NCBI GenBank assembly: GCA_037043455.1
Contig: JAWPHD010010263.1
Span: forward strand, 31,524-95,523
Length of the DNA stretch: 64,000 bases
Reading direction: 5' to 3'
DNA from: Cyrtodaria siliqua
Lineage: Eukaryota > Mollusca > Bivalvia > Adapedonta > Hiatellidae
In this document: in pieces, positions 47,708-58,940 of the stretch
Numbering within the stretch: position 1 is the stretch's first letter
Layout of the letters: each line of letters starts with the position of its first letter
The notes under the pieces: generated by a model
What the model was told of the DNA's origin: nothing
Database searches by the model: none
The model's input: only the letters and a program-made list of their open reading frames with translations
Made by a program: the position numbers and the translations under genes

Positions 47708-48984
47708 GATCTGTACTGCTTTATTTTCCCGTGTCTGAACCCGTCTACAAACTAGTGTGTTGTTGTCTATAAACTTACCCTAGATTCGCACTTTACCTGT
47801 ACAGTGTAATATGTCAAGGGCATGCATAAGGCACCGACCATTTTGATTTCTGGAGGGGGTGGGTGGGTGAGGGGTGGGTGCTGTAGCATTTTAATTGTTG
47901 AGAAAAAAATATCCTGGCTCTGACTTGAGGAAAAAAAATAAACAGCCCCGCAAATTGTTGAAAAAAAATCAAGCCTTCTCCCACATTCTTGTAAAAAAAA
48001 GTGGCTGTCCAATTAGAGGAAGAAAAAAATAATCTGGCTCCCTCTTCAGTGTATGATAAAAATGTAGATCTACTCCATCAGCCACTGGCTGGAACTGTTT
48101 AACCACAATCTGACAACATCCACAACTTCTGCTCAGAAGTTTATCGAAACCTCCAGTTGAAATGAGTTTAGAAGACAGTGATAGTATTCATGGTTGTAAT
48201 GTGACGTACATAGATCATGGTAGAAATAAATGTGGTATACATTAGTCATGGTAGTTATAAATGTGATAAGTGTGGTATGCACTGGCAATGGTGGTAGTCA
48301 ATGTGTTGTTTAAAGTGTTATAACTTGTCCTGGTTATAATTAATGTGGTATACCTCAGCCATGGTTGTAATAAGGCCATTAGTAATTTGTTTTGCGAACC
48401 CTCCTACGACAAAATGAAATTAATTTTATTTTTTCCGTAGAAAATTTCATAATTTATTGTTTTTTTACCTCCTCCCAAATTTTAATTGAACATTCTCTTC
48501 CTTTCAAATCAAATAATTAAACTATGCTTTACCAAATTGTTATTTTTATTCCTACAGCAATTCTCTGTCTTGATGGTTCGTAAAACAAATACTAAAAAAA
48601 AATAATGGCCTAATTGTGATAACATTGGTCATGGTAGTATGTAAATATTGCAATCCTGTGAGGATGACAGTGAATATTTGTCAACCTTCTGAGGCTATTT
48701 ATTTTATTATACTGCCAAAATATGTTTGAAAAAGATATATACTTTGGTTCTGCTAAATATTCCTTTGAAATAAAACATGAGAAAACATTGTTACTTCTCT
48801 CTGTTCAAAATCACTATGGTTCTATGTGCTCTTTTGGAATCTTCAGCTGTGAATTCATGAGTAAACTTTTCAAATCATCTTCAGAGAGTTGTGTAAACTG
48901 TGTCCGCAATTTAAGTAAATGTTCACTTGTTTTAATTTGCGCTGGTTTACATACACTGTTCAGCATGGACATCCCAATACCTAT
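47708..48984. other. alpha5 upstream region, first part
   Basis: Collinear with 24486-26149. It contains an open frame from 48722 (about 80 codons before it runs into RT-element sequence) beginning MFEKDIYFGSAKYSFEIKHE. I do not recognise it. In the sister copy the same frame is closed after SKLFKSS. Probably not a gene. Confidence 0.35.
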
Positions 48985-49650
48985 AAAGAAAGATACAAAT
49001 ATCGGACAGGGAAAGCAGCATTCAAGGACGACAGTCAACCACAAAACACAAAAACAAACACGCAAACAGACAAACGAGAAGGCAAAAGTAATAAAAAATG
49101 CAAACGACATCACAAACACAAAAGGGTTGACAATAGGGCTACCGCCTTGGAATGGTCGGTGGCAACAAAGGCCACTGGGGGGAGGGGGTTTAAACCGGTT
49201 CTAGGGTGCACCAAACCTCACACTTACCCTACTTCATCCCATTAAAACGGGACAGTGTAAATAAAGAAATCCCTGCATGATCTAATCTCTAACCAACAAG
49301 GCAGCATCAATAGGCAGTATAAGTAAAACACAAATATCCTCGGGTAAATATAATACAAACAAATAATAGCATAGAAAGCCACAATGAAGGTACTCATTGA
49401 CTTGGCAGAAGTCAGAGCAACAAGAGAATAAACTATTAAGGGCACGACAAGAAATATCATAGACAAACATCAAACGCCACCGTCCCATTGGGCTTTAGGT
49501 TGGCGTCATCATAGGGTCCACAGCCTGTCCGATCACCGTACAATTAAAGAGGGAAGCATAGTGGCGAACTGTAAAAGGGTCCACCACCAAGTATGCAGTA
49601 CGTTGCAAAATGATAGGGTCATAAACTCTTTTGATAAACAAAACTTGCTT
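48985..49650 (-). pseudogene. RT relic with 3' part, reversed (sister of 26150-26790)
   Basis: The minus strand from 49650 to 49495 reads KRVYDPIILQRTAYLVVDPF, TVRHYASLFNCTVIGQ and VDPMMTPT, then stop, without a break; 49494-48985 is the 3' part. A well-kept C-terminus but only a fragment. Confidence 0.65.
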
Positions 49651-51480
49651 TGGCTTCACAAATATAAGACAGTACAAATTATACTGGGGTTACATTACAA
49701 AAAAGACTATTATCAACAAGTAAGTGGACTTAAGAAGCACCTTCATCCACATGCAGTGCCAGGTTACAGACAAAGCTATGAGCTATATGCCAGTGTTAAT
49801 AAGAATTATATGGAACATGGTAGTCATTGCCCAGTACAAGACAATCGCCTACACCACCAAACAAAACATCCAATCAATACATAATTTAGAAGAGCAATAG
49901 GGGGCTCACATAGAAAGCAGACAAGGACAAATATAACTAAAGATTAAAACCAGCACATGGAGTTCCATCCACCAAATATGGAACGATCCATATTAAACAA
50001 GAGCTGTCGAAAAGACAGCATGCTCAATGCCACTGACACTTCTCTCTCAACAACCATGGTGCCAGTTCATTCACAATGTCAAGTCTTAATTGTGGAGGTT
50101 AGGTGGTGGTGAGGTGAGGATGTAGGGGGTGCGGGGAGGGGGTGCTCAGTAACATATACACCAAATATCAAAGCAATACCTTCAATACCGCAGAAAGAAT
50201 ATGAAATTGAAGAGGGTGTGGAGGGGAAGTGAAGTGTTACTGAATAGGAAAAAAGCAAAAATAATACAATATTTTCATTGGGGAGTCTAAGGTGGAGAGT
50301 GTGCGCGTTGGGGAGGGGTGGGTGAGGAGGGGTTGGAAGAGAACAGGATGCAGACCATATATCTGGGGTGATGGTGGTGGTGGTGTAGGAATGGGGAAGG
50401 TGTGGGGTCATTGGGCTAATGAAATTCATAGGCTTGCCATTGTTAGTTGATGTACGCAGTGAGTTTTATTGAAATATATGAAGCTGCTTAAAAACTTTAA
50501 CTGAAACTCTAAGTTGAATACACATTATCATCTGGCTAAAATTAAATAAAAAGTTATGAAACGTGTGTGTAAGTGGCCTTGATGACTGATGACACTTGGC
50601 AAGCTCCTTTGACAGAGATACCGGTATATGGCTAGTGGGTATTGAAATAAATGGTCTTGCCAACAAATGAAATAAAAGAAGATTCTAAGTCGAAAATGGG
50701 ATACACCTTTTCTAAAATACAACAGAGAAACCATTTTAATATCCAGAAAAATTTTGCTAAAATACAATACAGAGTTCTGGAACATCATCCACGCTTTACT
50801 GAAGTTGTATTAATAATTAACAATCACTTATTGAACTACAAGCACTTGCCTAAAACCTTTAACCAGAATTTTGAAGTAAAAGAAAGAACATTACTTTGCT
50901 TAAATGTTAATATGGAATAGGTGTCTACTAGTGCCCTTTATATTCCAAGCTTTACTATAGTGGTGTTGATGTAAGACTTTCAGTTGTTAAAATACATGGA
51001 CTTGTCAAAAAAGTGCTTAAACCAGAAATTCAAAGTAAGAAAAGTTCCATGTTTTTGCTTAAATGCAATACAGAGTTATGGAACATGTTTCTACCAATGT
51101 CCTTGATGGTACTGATGACATATTTCAAGTTTCACTGACCAGTGGTTGCCGAAATAATTGAATCTGGGAAACAACTGAAAACCAATGTCGACACAGACGT
51201 TGAGTAGATATACAACAGCTCTTCTTAATCTACGAATGGTAAAACTTATATATTAAAAAAATATATTCTGGCTTTCAAGTTGATGAAAAAAATATTCTGG
51301 CCAGTGTACTAGGCGAAATAAAAATCAAGACTTTAAAAGAAATGAAAACAAAATATTCTGGCTGCAAGGTTAATCGCAGCCCCCCTCACCCCCCCCCCCC
51401 CCCTCACCCCCCCCCCCCCCACCCCCCCACCCCACAAATCAAAATGATCGGTCCCTAACGTAAATTGTGCATGTTTTCAA
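49651..51480. other. alpha5 upstream region, second part
   Basis: Collinear with 26790-28310 except for about 300 bp at 50785-51085, which repeats part of the neighbouring AAATACAATACAGAGTTNTGG segment. G/T-rich (50095-50410) and C-rich (51378-51436) low-complexity runs. No gene. Confidence 0.4.
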
Positions 51481-51499
51481 CAGCGGAGTTATTAAAGTG

Positions 51500-51509
51500 T
51501 ATATATATA
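51500..51509 (+). promoter_or_regulatory. TATA box of alpha5
   Basis: TATATATATA directly before CGATCGTACGA, 43 bp from the ATG, as in alpha1. alpha3 lacks exactly this stretch. Confidence 0.55.
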
Positions 51510-51551
51510 CGATCGTACGATTGTAATGTCAACGGCAGTGTGCTATTAATT

Positions 51552-53122
51552 ATGGCAGGATTAACGGGATTGGTGTTATTGGTGTTTTGTTTCTATTCCG
51601 CACGAAATATTTGTGTCAATTCAAATGAGACAACATCTATAGTTACAGATGTTGGAACATTTGTTGGTTATATTCGAACATTAAATGCGTTTGGACAAGA
51701 ATACCGAATTCGCAAGTTTCTAGGAATTCCATACGCCGAGCCCCCTATTGGTGAAAATAGGTTTAAAAAGTCGAGAAAGAAAGCAAAACTGAACGAGCCG
51801 TACTATGCAACAAAGTATGGAGCAGCCTGTCATCAAACATCAATTGACTTTAAAGGTCAGCGCAAAGAGGGAAATGAGATCCGTTTTTCCGAAGATTGCT
51901 TATTCCTAAATATATTAGCACCGAACAAGCTTACAACTGCACTACCTGTCATGCTATTTATACATGGCGGCGGTTTTGTTATGGGTTTATCCAATCTCTA
52001 CGCTGGTGATGTTTTAAGTGCCTATGGGGATGTTATCGTGGTGACTGTCAATTACAGACTCAGTATTTGGGGTTTCTTGAGCACAGGAGACGAGAACCTT
52101 CCCGGTAACTATGGACTCTGGGATCAGCACACTGCCATTCAGTGGGTACATGATAACATTGCTGCGTTTGGTGGGGATCCAGAACTAATCACGATCTTCG
52201 GAGCCTCAGCAGGGTCCGCGAGCGTCATATATCAAGGCTTATATCCAGGTAATAAAGGACTGTTCAAAAGAATTATTGGGCACAGTGGAAGTATCACTAA
52301 TCCGTGGATTTTTAATCCTGAGCCGTTGACTGTAACAAAGCGTATTGGGTCTCTGTTAGGATGCGTGGATCACTCAAGTTCAACAACTCTTGCAAACTGT
52401 ATCAAGTCGAAATCAACTGCAGAAATGGATTTTGCATTGAACAACAATAACGGCTTTATCACCTTCCCTATGGAACTGGTCACGGTCATCGATGGGAAGT
52501 TTGTCCCTGAATCACCAAACGACTTGTTTCACGGTTCCTCAGATATTGCATCTTCTTTCCGGAGTCAGTTTGCAAGCTTCGACTTCATGACTGGTGTAGT
52601 ATCGAACGAAGGTCTCATGATGACTTGTCCATTTGTTAATGTCAATGACACAGAAGGATTTGAGGCAGACAGGGGGAGATTTGAAAACGAATTAGTACCA
52701 GAAATATTACGTGTTATGTTCGGAAACGACGTACCGGAAGTAGTTAAAACCCTCGTCATATCCGAATATACAGACTGGAGCTATCCGGATGATCCAACTC
52801 TATCGCGAGAAGCATTTCTTCGACTCAGTTCCGATTATACATTCAACATCCAAGCTTTAGAGACTGTGAAGCTTCACGCAGAGATGAGCAATAAAAACAC
52901 ATTTCTTTACCTGTTCGATGCTTTTCCTTCCCAGCATGTAATAGAGACGCCATCTTGGGCACATAAACCGAACCACTTGGACGATTTGCCGTTCTTGTTT
53001 GGTTATGACAATATAGAGGGCTTTACAAGCTGGACAACACCGTACGGAAAAGAGCCAGAACGGTGGGAATTGACTGTATCCGTGGAAACCATCACCAGGT
53101 GGACAAACTTTGTAAGATCAGG
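51552..53122 (+). CDS. carboxylesterase-like copy alpha5, exon 1 only
   Basis: 1571-nt open exon, ending in the same GTAAGA donor as alpha1, phase 2. 523 complete codons cover the signal peptide (MAGLTGLVLLVFCFYSA), FLGIPYAEPP, HGGGF (His138 present), GASAG with Ser219, SNEG and NHLDDL, so all three triad residues are kept. The elbow has Ala where alpha1 has Glu. The partner exon encoding GDPN to FWHNVLP, present 0.4-2 kb downstream in the other four copies, was not found between 53123 and 64000. Reading through the donor gives a stop at 53124. The gene is therefore 3'-truncated, uses a very distant exon, or makes a product without the C-terminal ~84 residues. Confidence 0.75.
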
Positions 53123-53259
53123 GTAAGACATATTTTAAAACAGCATAGTCAGTAGTGTTTTGAATCTCTGATGTTCATCAGATGTTGTTATTGTTAGGGT
53201 TTTTTGGGTGTTTTTTTTGGGGGGGTTGTTTGTTTGTTTTGTGTTGTTATTTTTAGTTC

Positions 53260-54500
53260 TACTGGCCGAAGGCCAGCAGAGCTTATGGGATGGCGAATTG
53301 TCCGTCGTCCGTCCGTCGTCCGTTAACACGATAGCACGTTCATTGTTCATTCTATCTTTTTCAAACTTTACCAGATTGTTGATATCACTGACAGCTCGGA
53401 CCAGTAATACCGGAGTTATGATCCTTGGTTTTAGTTAAAATTGCTATATTTTGCCTCGTTAACATGATAGGGCCCGCATTTTTCTTCCGATCTTTTTCAA
53501 ACTTGACCAGATTGTTGATATAAATGAAAGCTCGGATGAGTTCGAAAACCTGCCAGATCGGACAATTTACACTGGAATTATTGTCCTTGATTTTCCTAAA
53601 TATGCTATAATTTGGCCTCCTTAACACGATAGGGCCTTCATTTGTTATCCTATCTTTTTCAAACTTACCAGATTGTTGATACCAATGAAAGCTCTGACGA
53701 GTTCGAAAACCAGCCAGATTGGATAAGTAACACCGGAGTTATGGCCCTTGATTTTTTTAACTATGCACTACGCTATATTGGGAACTTGGGTCAAACTCAT
53801 TGTTTCCGCTCAATAACTTTTGTTAGGAATGAGGTTTGTGCAAAATTTCGGGTCGCTGTGACCTACTTTCGACCAAATTCAAGTCACGTCCGGTCTCCGC
53901 TATTACATATCTTGCTTCATTTTCGCATTTCACCAAACTTCACCCGAATATTCCTTATATGCATCTAACATAATATGCAAAATGTTTGGTCGCTGTGACC
54001 TACTTTCGATGAAATATGGGTCACGTCCGCTCTCCGCTACGACATGCGTATATTGCTTCTTTCTCGTAGAATTTTCACCAACCTTCACCAGAATGTTCCT
54101 TATATGTTTCTAACATCATGTGCAGAATTTCTGGTCGCTGTGACCTACTTTTCACAAAATATAGGTCACGTACGGTATCCGCTACGACATGCTTATCTTC
54201 TTTCTTCCAGGACGTTCACCAAACTTCACCAGAATGTTTCTAATATGCATCTAATATCATGTGCAAAATTTCAAAACCCTGTGACCTACTTTGACAAAAT
54301 ATAGGTCAAGTCCGGTCACTTCTACGACATGCATAGCTTGCTTTTTCCTCGCAAGATTTTCACCAAACTTCACCAGAATGTTCCTTACTTATATGCATCT
54401 AAAATCATGTGCAAATAAATCAGTTGGTTGTAACCTGCTTTCGACGAAATATAGGTCACGTCTGGTCTCCGCTACGACATGCATCCCCACTGTTAATGAC
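53260..54500. repeat. mobile repeat after alpha5 exon 1
   Basis: Begins CTACTGGCCGAAGGCCAGCA, continues with GTCCGTCGTCCGTCCG, tandem pieces with AGATTGTTGATA, and about five degenerate ~120-bp units (CACCAAACTTCACCAGAATG, GTCGCTGTGACCTACTTTCG, CGCTACGACATGC). Same family as the alpha1 intron repeat at 3690-5100. Confidence 0.7.
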
Positions 54501-54541
54501 ATTAATTTAATACCTTTTGGGATTGACATTGGTGTTGGTCA

Positions 54542-54735
54542 AGTATAGGATAGTGCATGAGTTTTTCACGTGTACGGGGAGATAATGCACGAGCGTTAGC
54601 GAGTGCATTATCGTCCGTACACGTGCAAGACTCATGCTCTATTGTACTTATACCACAATAACTAACATATGCTGTGCATATCCTCGGGTATTACACGATG
54701 TATAGTGTGTATTTAGGCTTTTGTGGTATAAATCA
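54542..54735. repeat. foldback element in the alpha5 3' region
   Basis: Arms 54542-54592 and 54603-54648: GTGCATGAG, CACGTGTACGG and GATAATGCAC pair with GTGCATTATC, CCGTACACGTG and CTCATGC. The alpha3 intron runs straight from GGTGTTGGTCAA into AATCAAACATGTGGACC, so this copy is an insertion specific to alpha5. Confidence 0.75.
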
Positions 54736-55054
54736 GAAATTTGGACCTTTATACAGGTAAACTCCTAACGGCGGCACCATTGATCTCGGAAAGCAAAATG
54801 CCGCGTTAATATGACAAAGGTTTCAATAAATATTGTGTTTGTTTGTAACAGACAGAAGTCGAGCGTGTGTTACTATAAATATATTTTAATGTCTATTGCT
54901 TGGGGTTCATTACACTTCATGTTACACTTTCTGTCTTTTTTCTTTTCTTTTCTTTGCTTTACTTTAAAAACCTTTATTGGGGACATATGAAACCACGACA
55001 CAGAGATAAGGCTTAGGTTTACGGTTGTGGAAACACAAAAGTTCAGCGATATCT
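54736..55054. other. divergent stretch where exon 2 would be expected to follow
   Basis: A short match to the alpha3 intron (GGACCTTTATA near 54753) ends, and the DNA is then unrelated. This is the likely breakpoint that removed the last exon. Confidence 0.45.
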
Positions 55055-55245
55055 TTAACGTGCACGGGGTAAGGCTCTCCATGTAATGGGATCGACGGCT
55101 TTACATTCCACTTGAAAGAATTAGTTCAAAATACTTTGCACGAGTAAACTACTGCGGGAGTATGTTTTAAAAATCTGAGATGTGACCGCACTGTGATTCG
55201 AACACAAACTTTTTGAAAGCTTACCTATCGGCCACCGCAACTTTA
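55055..55245 (-). mobile_element. degenerate tRNA-derived SINE
   Basis: Same family as 30465-30662: ACGTGCACGGGGTAAGGCTC, GGGATCGACGGCTTTACAT, CTGCGGGAGTATG and a decayed B-box (GTTCGAATC on the minus strand). Confidence 0.6.
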
Positions 55246-55419
55246 TGTCAGTAAACATGTGTTGATAATGTTACATGTATAAAGGAGGTAAAATTTCCCC
55301 GAAGTCATGTTCATTGTGTCATTTCTTAAAATTCTTAATCTCATCCCTGTATTGTTTCATGTGCTACTTGAGTGGTGGCAGAAAACAATGATCGTGGCTC
55401 CAGTGAAAGATGGAGTTTT

Positions 55420-55825
55420 TATAATAGAATTTGCAACAACTGCAGTTCTGCAGATCAGCTTTGCAGTTCTGCAGATGAGAAGGTGCTATGCCCATTCTGC
55501 ATATGTTTTATCTAGAAGGAAATGGAGAGCGGGCCGGTTCATTTCTGTTGGGGCCATATAACCATTTTTGTGGTGGCGTGCAGTTAACTTCCAATTCGGC
55601 TAACTCCGACTTCATCCCGTCCATTATTTTTTTTTTATTATTATTTACGGTTAATTATTTACTTCTAACTTCGTGCCTTTGATGGATGGGACGTAAACTG
55701 CGCGGTCCCGTGTATCATCCGAGCACATTAATGAACCATAGGAATAAATTCGTTTGGAAGTATAGAGCTGGTTCCCGGATTCCTGTTCAGCATTGCCTCT
55801 CTATAGGCGGCTCTAAATACCCCCC
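55420..55825 (+). mobile_element. pieces of two SINE-like repeats
   Basis: 55420-55565 is the middle of the dispersed repeat (GCAACAACTGCAGTTCTGCA, GGGGCCATATAACC). 55690-55825 is a tail fragment of the SINE at 59019 (GGACGTAAACTGCGCGGTCC, GGTTCCCGGATTCCT, GGCGGCTCTAAATACC), ending in a C-run and an AC run. Confidence 0.55.
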
Positions 55826-56013
55826 CCCCCCACCCCACACACACACAGACACACATACTGGTTTTACCTATCAAGTGAGGACTCTGATTCCTCACCTTCT
55901 TCCGAGGACTCGGCTTTCCTATTGACGTATGAAACTGATGTTTTGAAGTACTAACCTATGAAGTATGCCTTTTTCGAATGTGAACTTACTTTCTACGATT
56001 TTTGATTTTTTAA

Positions 56014-56345
56014 TTTGACTAACTTTACTATACATGTGAGGACTAAAGTGTTTACCGTCAGAGGACATGTGTTAACAAACGAGGACTTAAGAGTGTTTAC
56101 CGTCAGAGGACTAATTTGACTAACTTTACTATACATGCGAGGACTAAAGTGTTTACCGTCAGAGGACATGTGTTAACAAACGAGGACTTAAGAGTGTTTG
56201 CCGTCAGAGGACCATGTGTTAACAACTGAGGACTAATGTGTTTACCGTCAGAGGACCATGTGTTAACAACCGAGGACAAAAGTGTTAAACGTCAGAGGAC
56301 CATGTGTTAACAAACAGGGACTCTGTGTTAACATTCTGAAGACCA
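56014..56345 (+). repeat. GAGGAC tandem repeat
   Basis: A ~98-bp unit (TTTGACTAACTTTACTATAC to AGTGTTTACCGTCAGAGGAC) is duplicated, followed by shorter 40-50-bp versions with GTGTTTACCGTCAGAGGACC and ATGTGTTAACAACCGAGGAC. Related text (GTTCAGAGGACC, GTGTGTTACAGT) returns at 63838-64000. Confidence 0.8.
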
Positions 56346-56499
56346 TGTGTTAATAGGTAGACTCAGGGTTGTCGCAAGAGAAACAGGGAATGTCACCGTA
56401 AAACCTTTACTTGTTTGACCTGATTGGTGTTCCATTTAGGCACTCGTGGGTCATAACTTTCAAGAAGTTGGAGTCTGGTATGATGGTCAAATTGTCTTG

Positions 56500-56800
56500 C
56501 AACTATATGGTGGCTAATTTCTGCCAGTGCATTTTTGCCCGCGAAAAAACAACATTTGGTACACTTGTCGTTATTTCGAGTGGCGCCTTTTCGCGGACGA
56601 AAACACTAAAGCGCGCCAGAAAAAAAGAGCGCGGCACGAAAAGACGAGCCTCGGAACACGACTAAAACTGCGCGGTCAATATATGTCGTCTTTTCGTTCT
56701 GTCGTCTTTTCGCCCGCAAAAAGACGACAGAATAAAAAGACGACAATTGTTGCATTGGTCGTTGTTTCACCTTTACCCTCTCCGGTCCGCATGCGCAGAC
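56500..56800. repeat. inverted repeat with strong central hairpin
   Basis: 56684-56746 folds as TGTCGTCTTTTCGTTCTGTC... against GACAGAATAAAAAGACGACA with a short CGCCCGC loop. Outer parts (GCGAAAAAACAACATTTGG, CGGACGAAAACAC) are CpG-rich compared with the surroundings. Probably a small foldback element. Confidence 0.6.
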
Positions 56801-57214
56801 ACAATGAAAATACTTATTATTGTTGACACCAGTTATGGCTCATAACGAGCATTTCCAATATTTTCTAATCTGATGGTGGAATTTGCTTGAATATCCATAA
56901 AGAAAATTTTCCATCATCAGTTAATTCGGACTCATAGGTTTCTAAAGAGTCCAAGTCAGCTGACCATAGAAAAATCTTGTTTCATATGTATGTATTATCC
57001 ACTATCAGATTGGAAAACTTTGCAAAACCTGGTAAGTCGTCTCATCTGCATTTACGCCGTTTTCAAAAGCGGCATTTACATGTATGTGAATTTCGGACAT
57101 AAAGATTTAACAAATTTACTCCTTAAACCTTTATAGTGGACACATTCAAAATAAAAGAATAAATTCATTGTGTATTATTTGTACATGTAGGTGAATCCCG
57201 TGACTTATACTAAC
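56801..57214. other. non-coding
   Basis: The segment GTCTCATCTGCATTTACGCC (57033) returns degenerately at 57553, suggesting a repeat. No gene. Confidence 0.3.
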
Positions 57215-57362
57215 CACACTTGGCGTCCTGGTGGAGAACCAGCACTAAGCATCGTGGGTAAAGTGTCTTGCTCAAGGACACAATGAACATGGTACGGTCG
57301 AGGATCGAACCAGGAAACCTTCGATATCGAAGTCCGACGCTCTACCACTAGACCATGCACAC
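57215..57362 (-). mobile_element. tRNA-derived SINE
   Basis: The minus strand starts GTGTGCATGGTCTAGTGGTA (A-box TGGTCTAGTGGTAGAGC) and has B-box GGTTCGATCC, then GTGTCCTTGAGCAAGACACT. Related to 15861-15992. A lone tRNA gene is unlikely because the SINE tail follows directly. Confidence 0.8.
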
Positions 57363-58319
57363 CTACCATTTACATTGTTCGCAAAGGAGATAAGGCTAGG
57401 ACAAATCTAATAAAGTCTGATTCGTTTTGGGTAAATGGTTTCCGAGAAAACGTGTTTTTTTGCAAAATCCAAATACCCTCTGCGATGCCCCTTTTTATAA
57501 CAAAAAGTTGTATAGCGAATATCACCTAATTATGTTTCTGAAGAAATTTGGTTGTCTCATCTGGATTTGCGTTGTTTTCAAAAGCCGCGTAAATGCGTCA
57601 CTCGGGGATAATGTCACTCAAGGGAAAGACCGAAAGTGACCACTTAAGGCAGGTAACTGCTTAATAAAAGTGGATTTTCACTAAAATTGTATAAACGGGA
57701 TATAGAAAATGTGGCTGTTTATATATGCTGTATGTGTAAGAATTTGGCTGTTTAGTGGGGATGCTTTGTAGAAGTGACCGCTAACACATATTTATTCGAT
57801 CCACAGTCAGAAGGTTTGTGTGTATGTGGTCTAACTTCGATTTTTCTTTTGTGGCGGAGGCAGATCTTTTAATGGGTAAACCAGTACTATACACCTTCCG
57901 CCATCCGTAAGAATCGATACTTCATTACATATGAGAGTCGCTTCCAGTGCCGAGGTTCCGATTAAAACACTTATACCGAAGGTTAGAATTCCCTATCTGA
58001 ACCGAATACCCATATGTTCTTTTTCTGGCATATCAGAGAAATGTTATGCGTTGATGCCGCCAGCTATTAACGTTTTGCATGTTTTCCTGCATACCGGATG
58101 TTGGCGCGCATGAATTTTATCTCGACCCTAGGGTGAGATGGAAATATCTAGCTCCGGTAAAATGACGGATATCCTTGTCCGGTATGCAAGAACATGTCAT
58201 CTTACACCATGGAAAGCAGCAATCGCCCGTGAATAATGAACTTGAGAGGCAAGGTAGTGGAAATGGAAAATATACCAAACACCTATTTTAATATGCAGAC
58301 TCTGGTGGACAATACCATT
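57363..58319. other. non-coding
   Basis: No recognisable gene. TTTTCAAAAGCCGCGTAAATG at 57578 is a partial repeat of 57053. The frames at 57427 and 57931 are short and unsupported. Confidence 0.3.
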
Positions 58320-58550
58320 AACCGCGGTGGTGTCTTAGTGGTATAGCTTCGTGGGTTCGATAACCGGTCGGATCTTTAAAATGGTACTAGTGGCTCCTTC
58401 ACTAAGCGCTCGGTCCACACAAGGACTGACTGTCTCGGTGTCAGGATAATGGGCCGTGTTGAGTACTTGTAAGTCACCCAGGAAACCGGCTCGATATGAC
58501 TATAACTGTTAAAAGAGCCGTAAAACCATATACAAACAAGCAAACAATAA
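58320..58550 (+). mobile_element. tRNA-derived SINE, plus strand
   Basis: Head CGCGGTGGTGTCTTAGTGGT with B-box-like GGGTTCGATAACC, then a tail with CTCCTTCACTAAGCGCTCGG, GACTGACTGTCTCGGTGTCA and an A-rich end (AACAAGCAAACAATAAA). The A-box to B-box distance is short, so the head is internally deleted. Confidence 0.7.
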
Positions 58551-58940
58551 AATTAATGTAGCCTTTTGGAGACAACATCAATGGATGGAGGACTTCAAGT
58601 CAGTAGACTTCTCTAAGAAAGAATCGTCGAAACAGTAACCTCGTCGGCTAAGCGCAATAATATAAATTCTCAAACAATGTTTTGAAAGCATTTCGGACCC
58701 TTTTGCAAACAATGAAAATGTTCCTTACGACAGTTATAAATTTTTCTTCTGGATGTCATTAACATAGGAAAAATATCCTTTTTGAATTACAATAGTCTTG
58801 TGCTAAACTATCGATTTATGCATCACCCACTCATTAACAATACGGATTCAAACACCAATGTTTCTTTTTAAGGTTATTACAAATTGTGTGTCATCTAGCT
58901 TCTGGTCGGTGTTCAGTCGACGCAGTTTGTGATAAAAAAA
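58551..58940. other. non-coding
   Basis: AT-rich; nothing recognised. Confidence 0.3.

Noticed and set aside
51465..51551. Upstream extension of alpha5 (and the 22-residue extension of alpha1 from 1914)
   Set aside because: It runs through the TATA region, is not shared by the beta copies, and would bury the signal peptide. The shared MAGL start is preferred.
57240..57362. Possible tRNA genes at SINE heads (57300, 59280, 15930, 30610, 58330)
   Set aside because: A- and B-boxes are good, but each is followed directly by a SINE-type body, and related copies share the same tail; the acceptor stems do not look intact.
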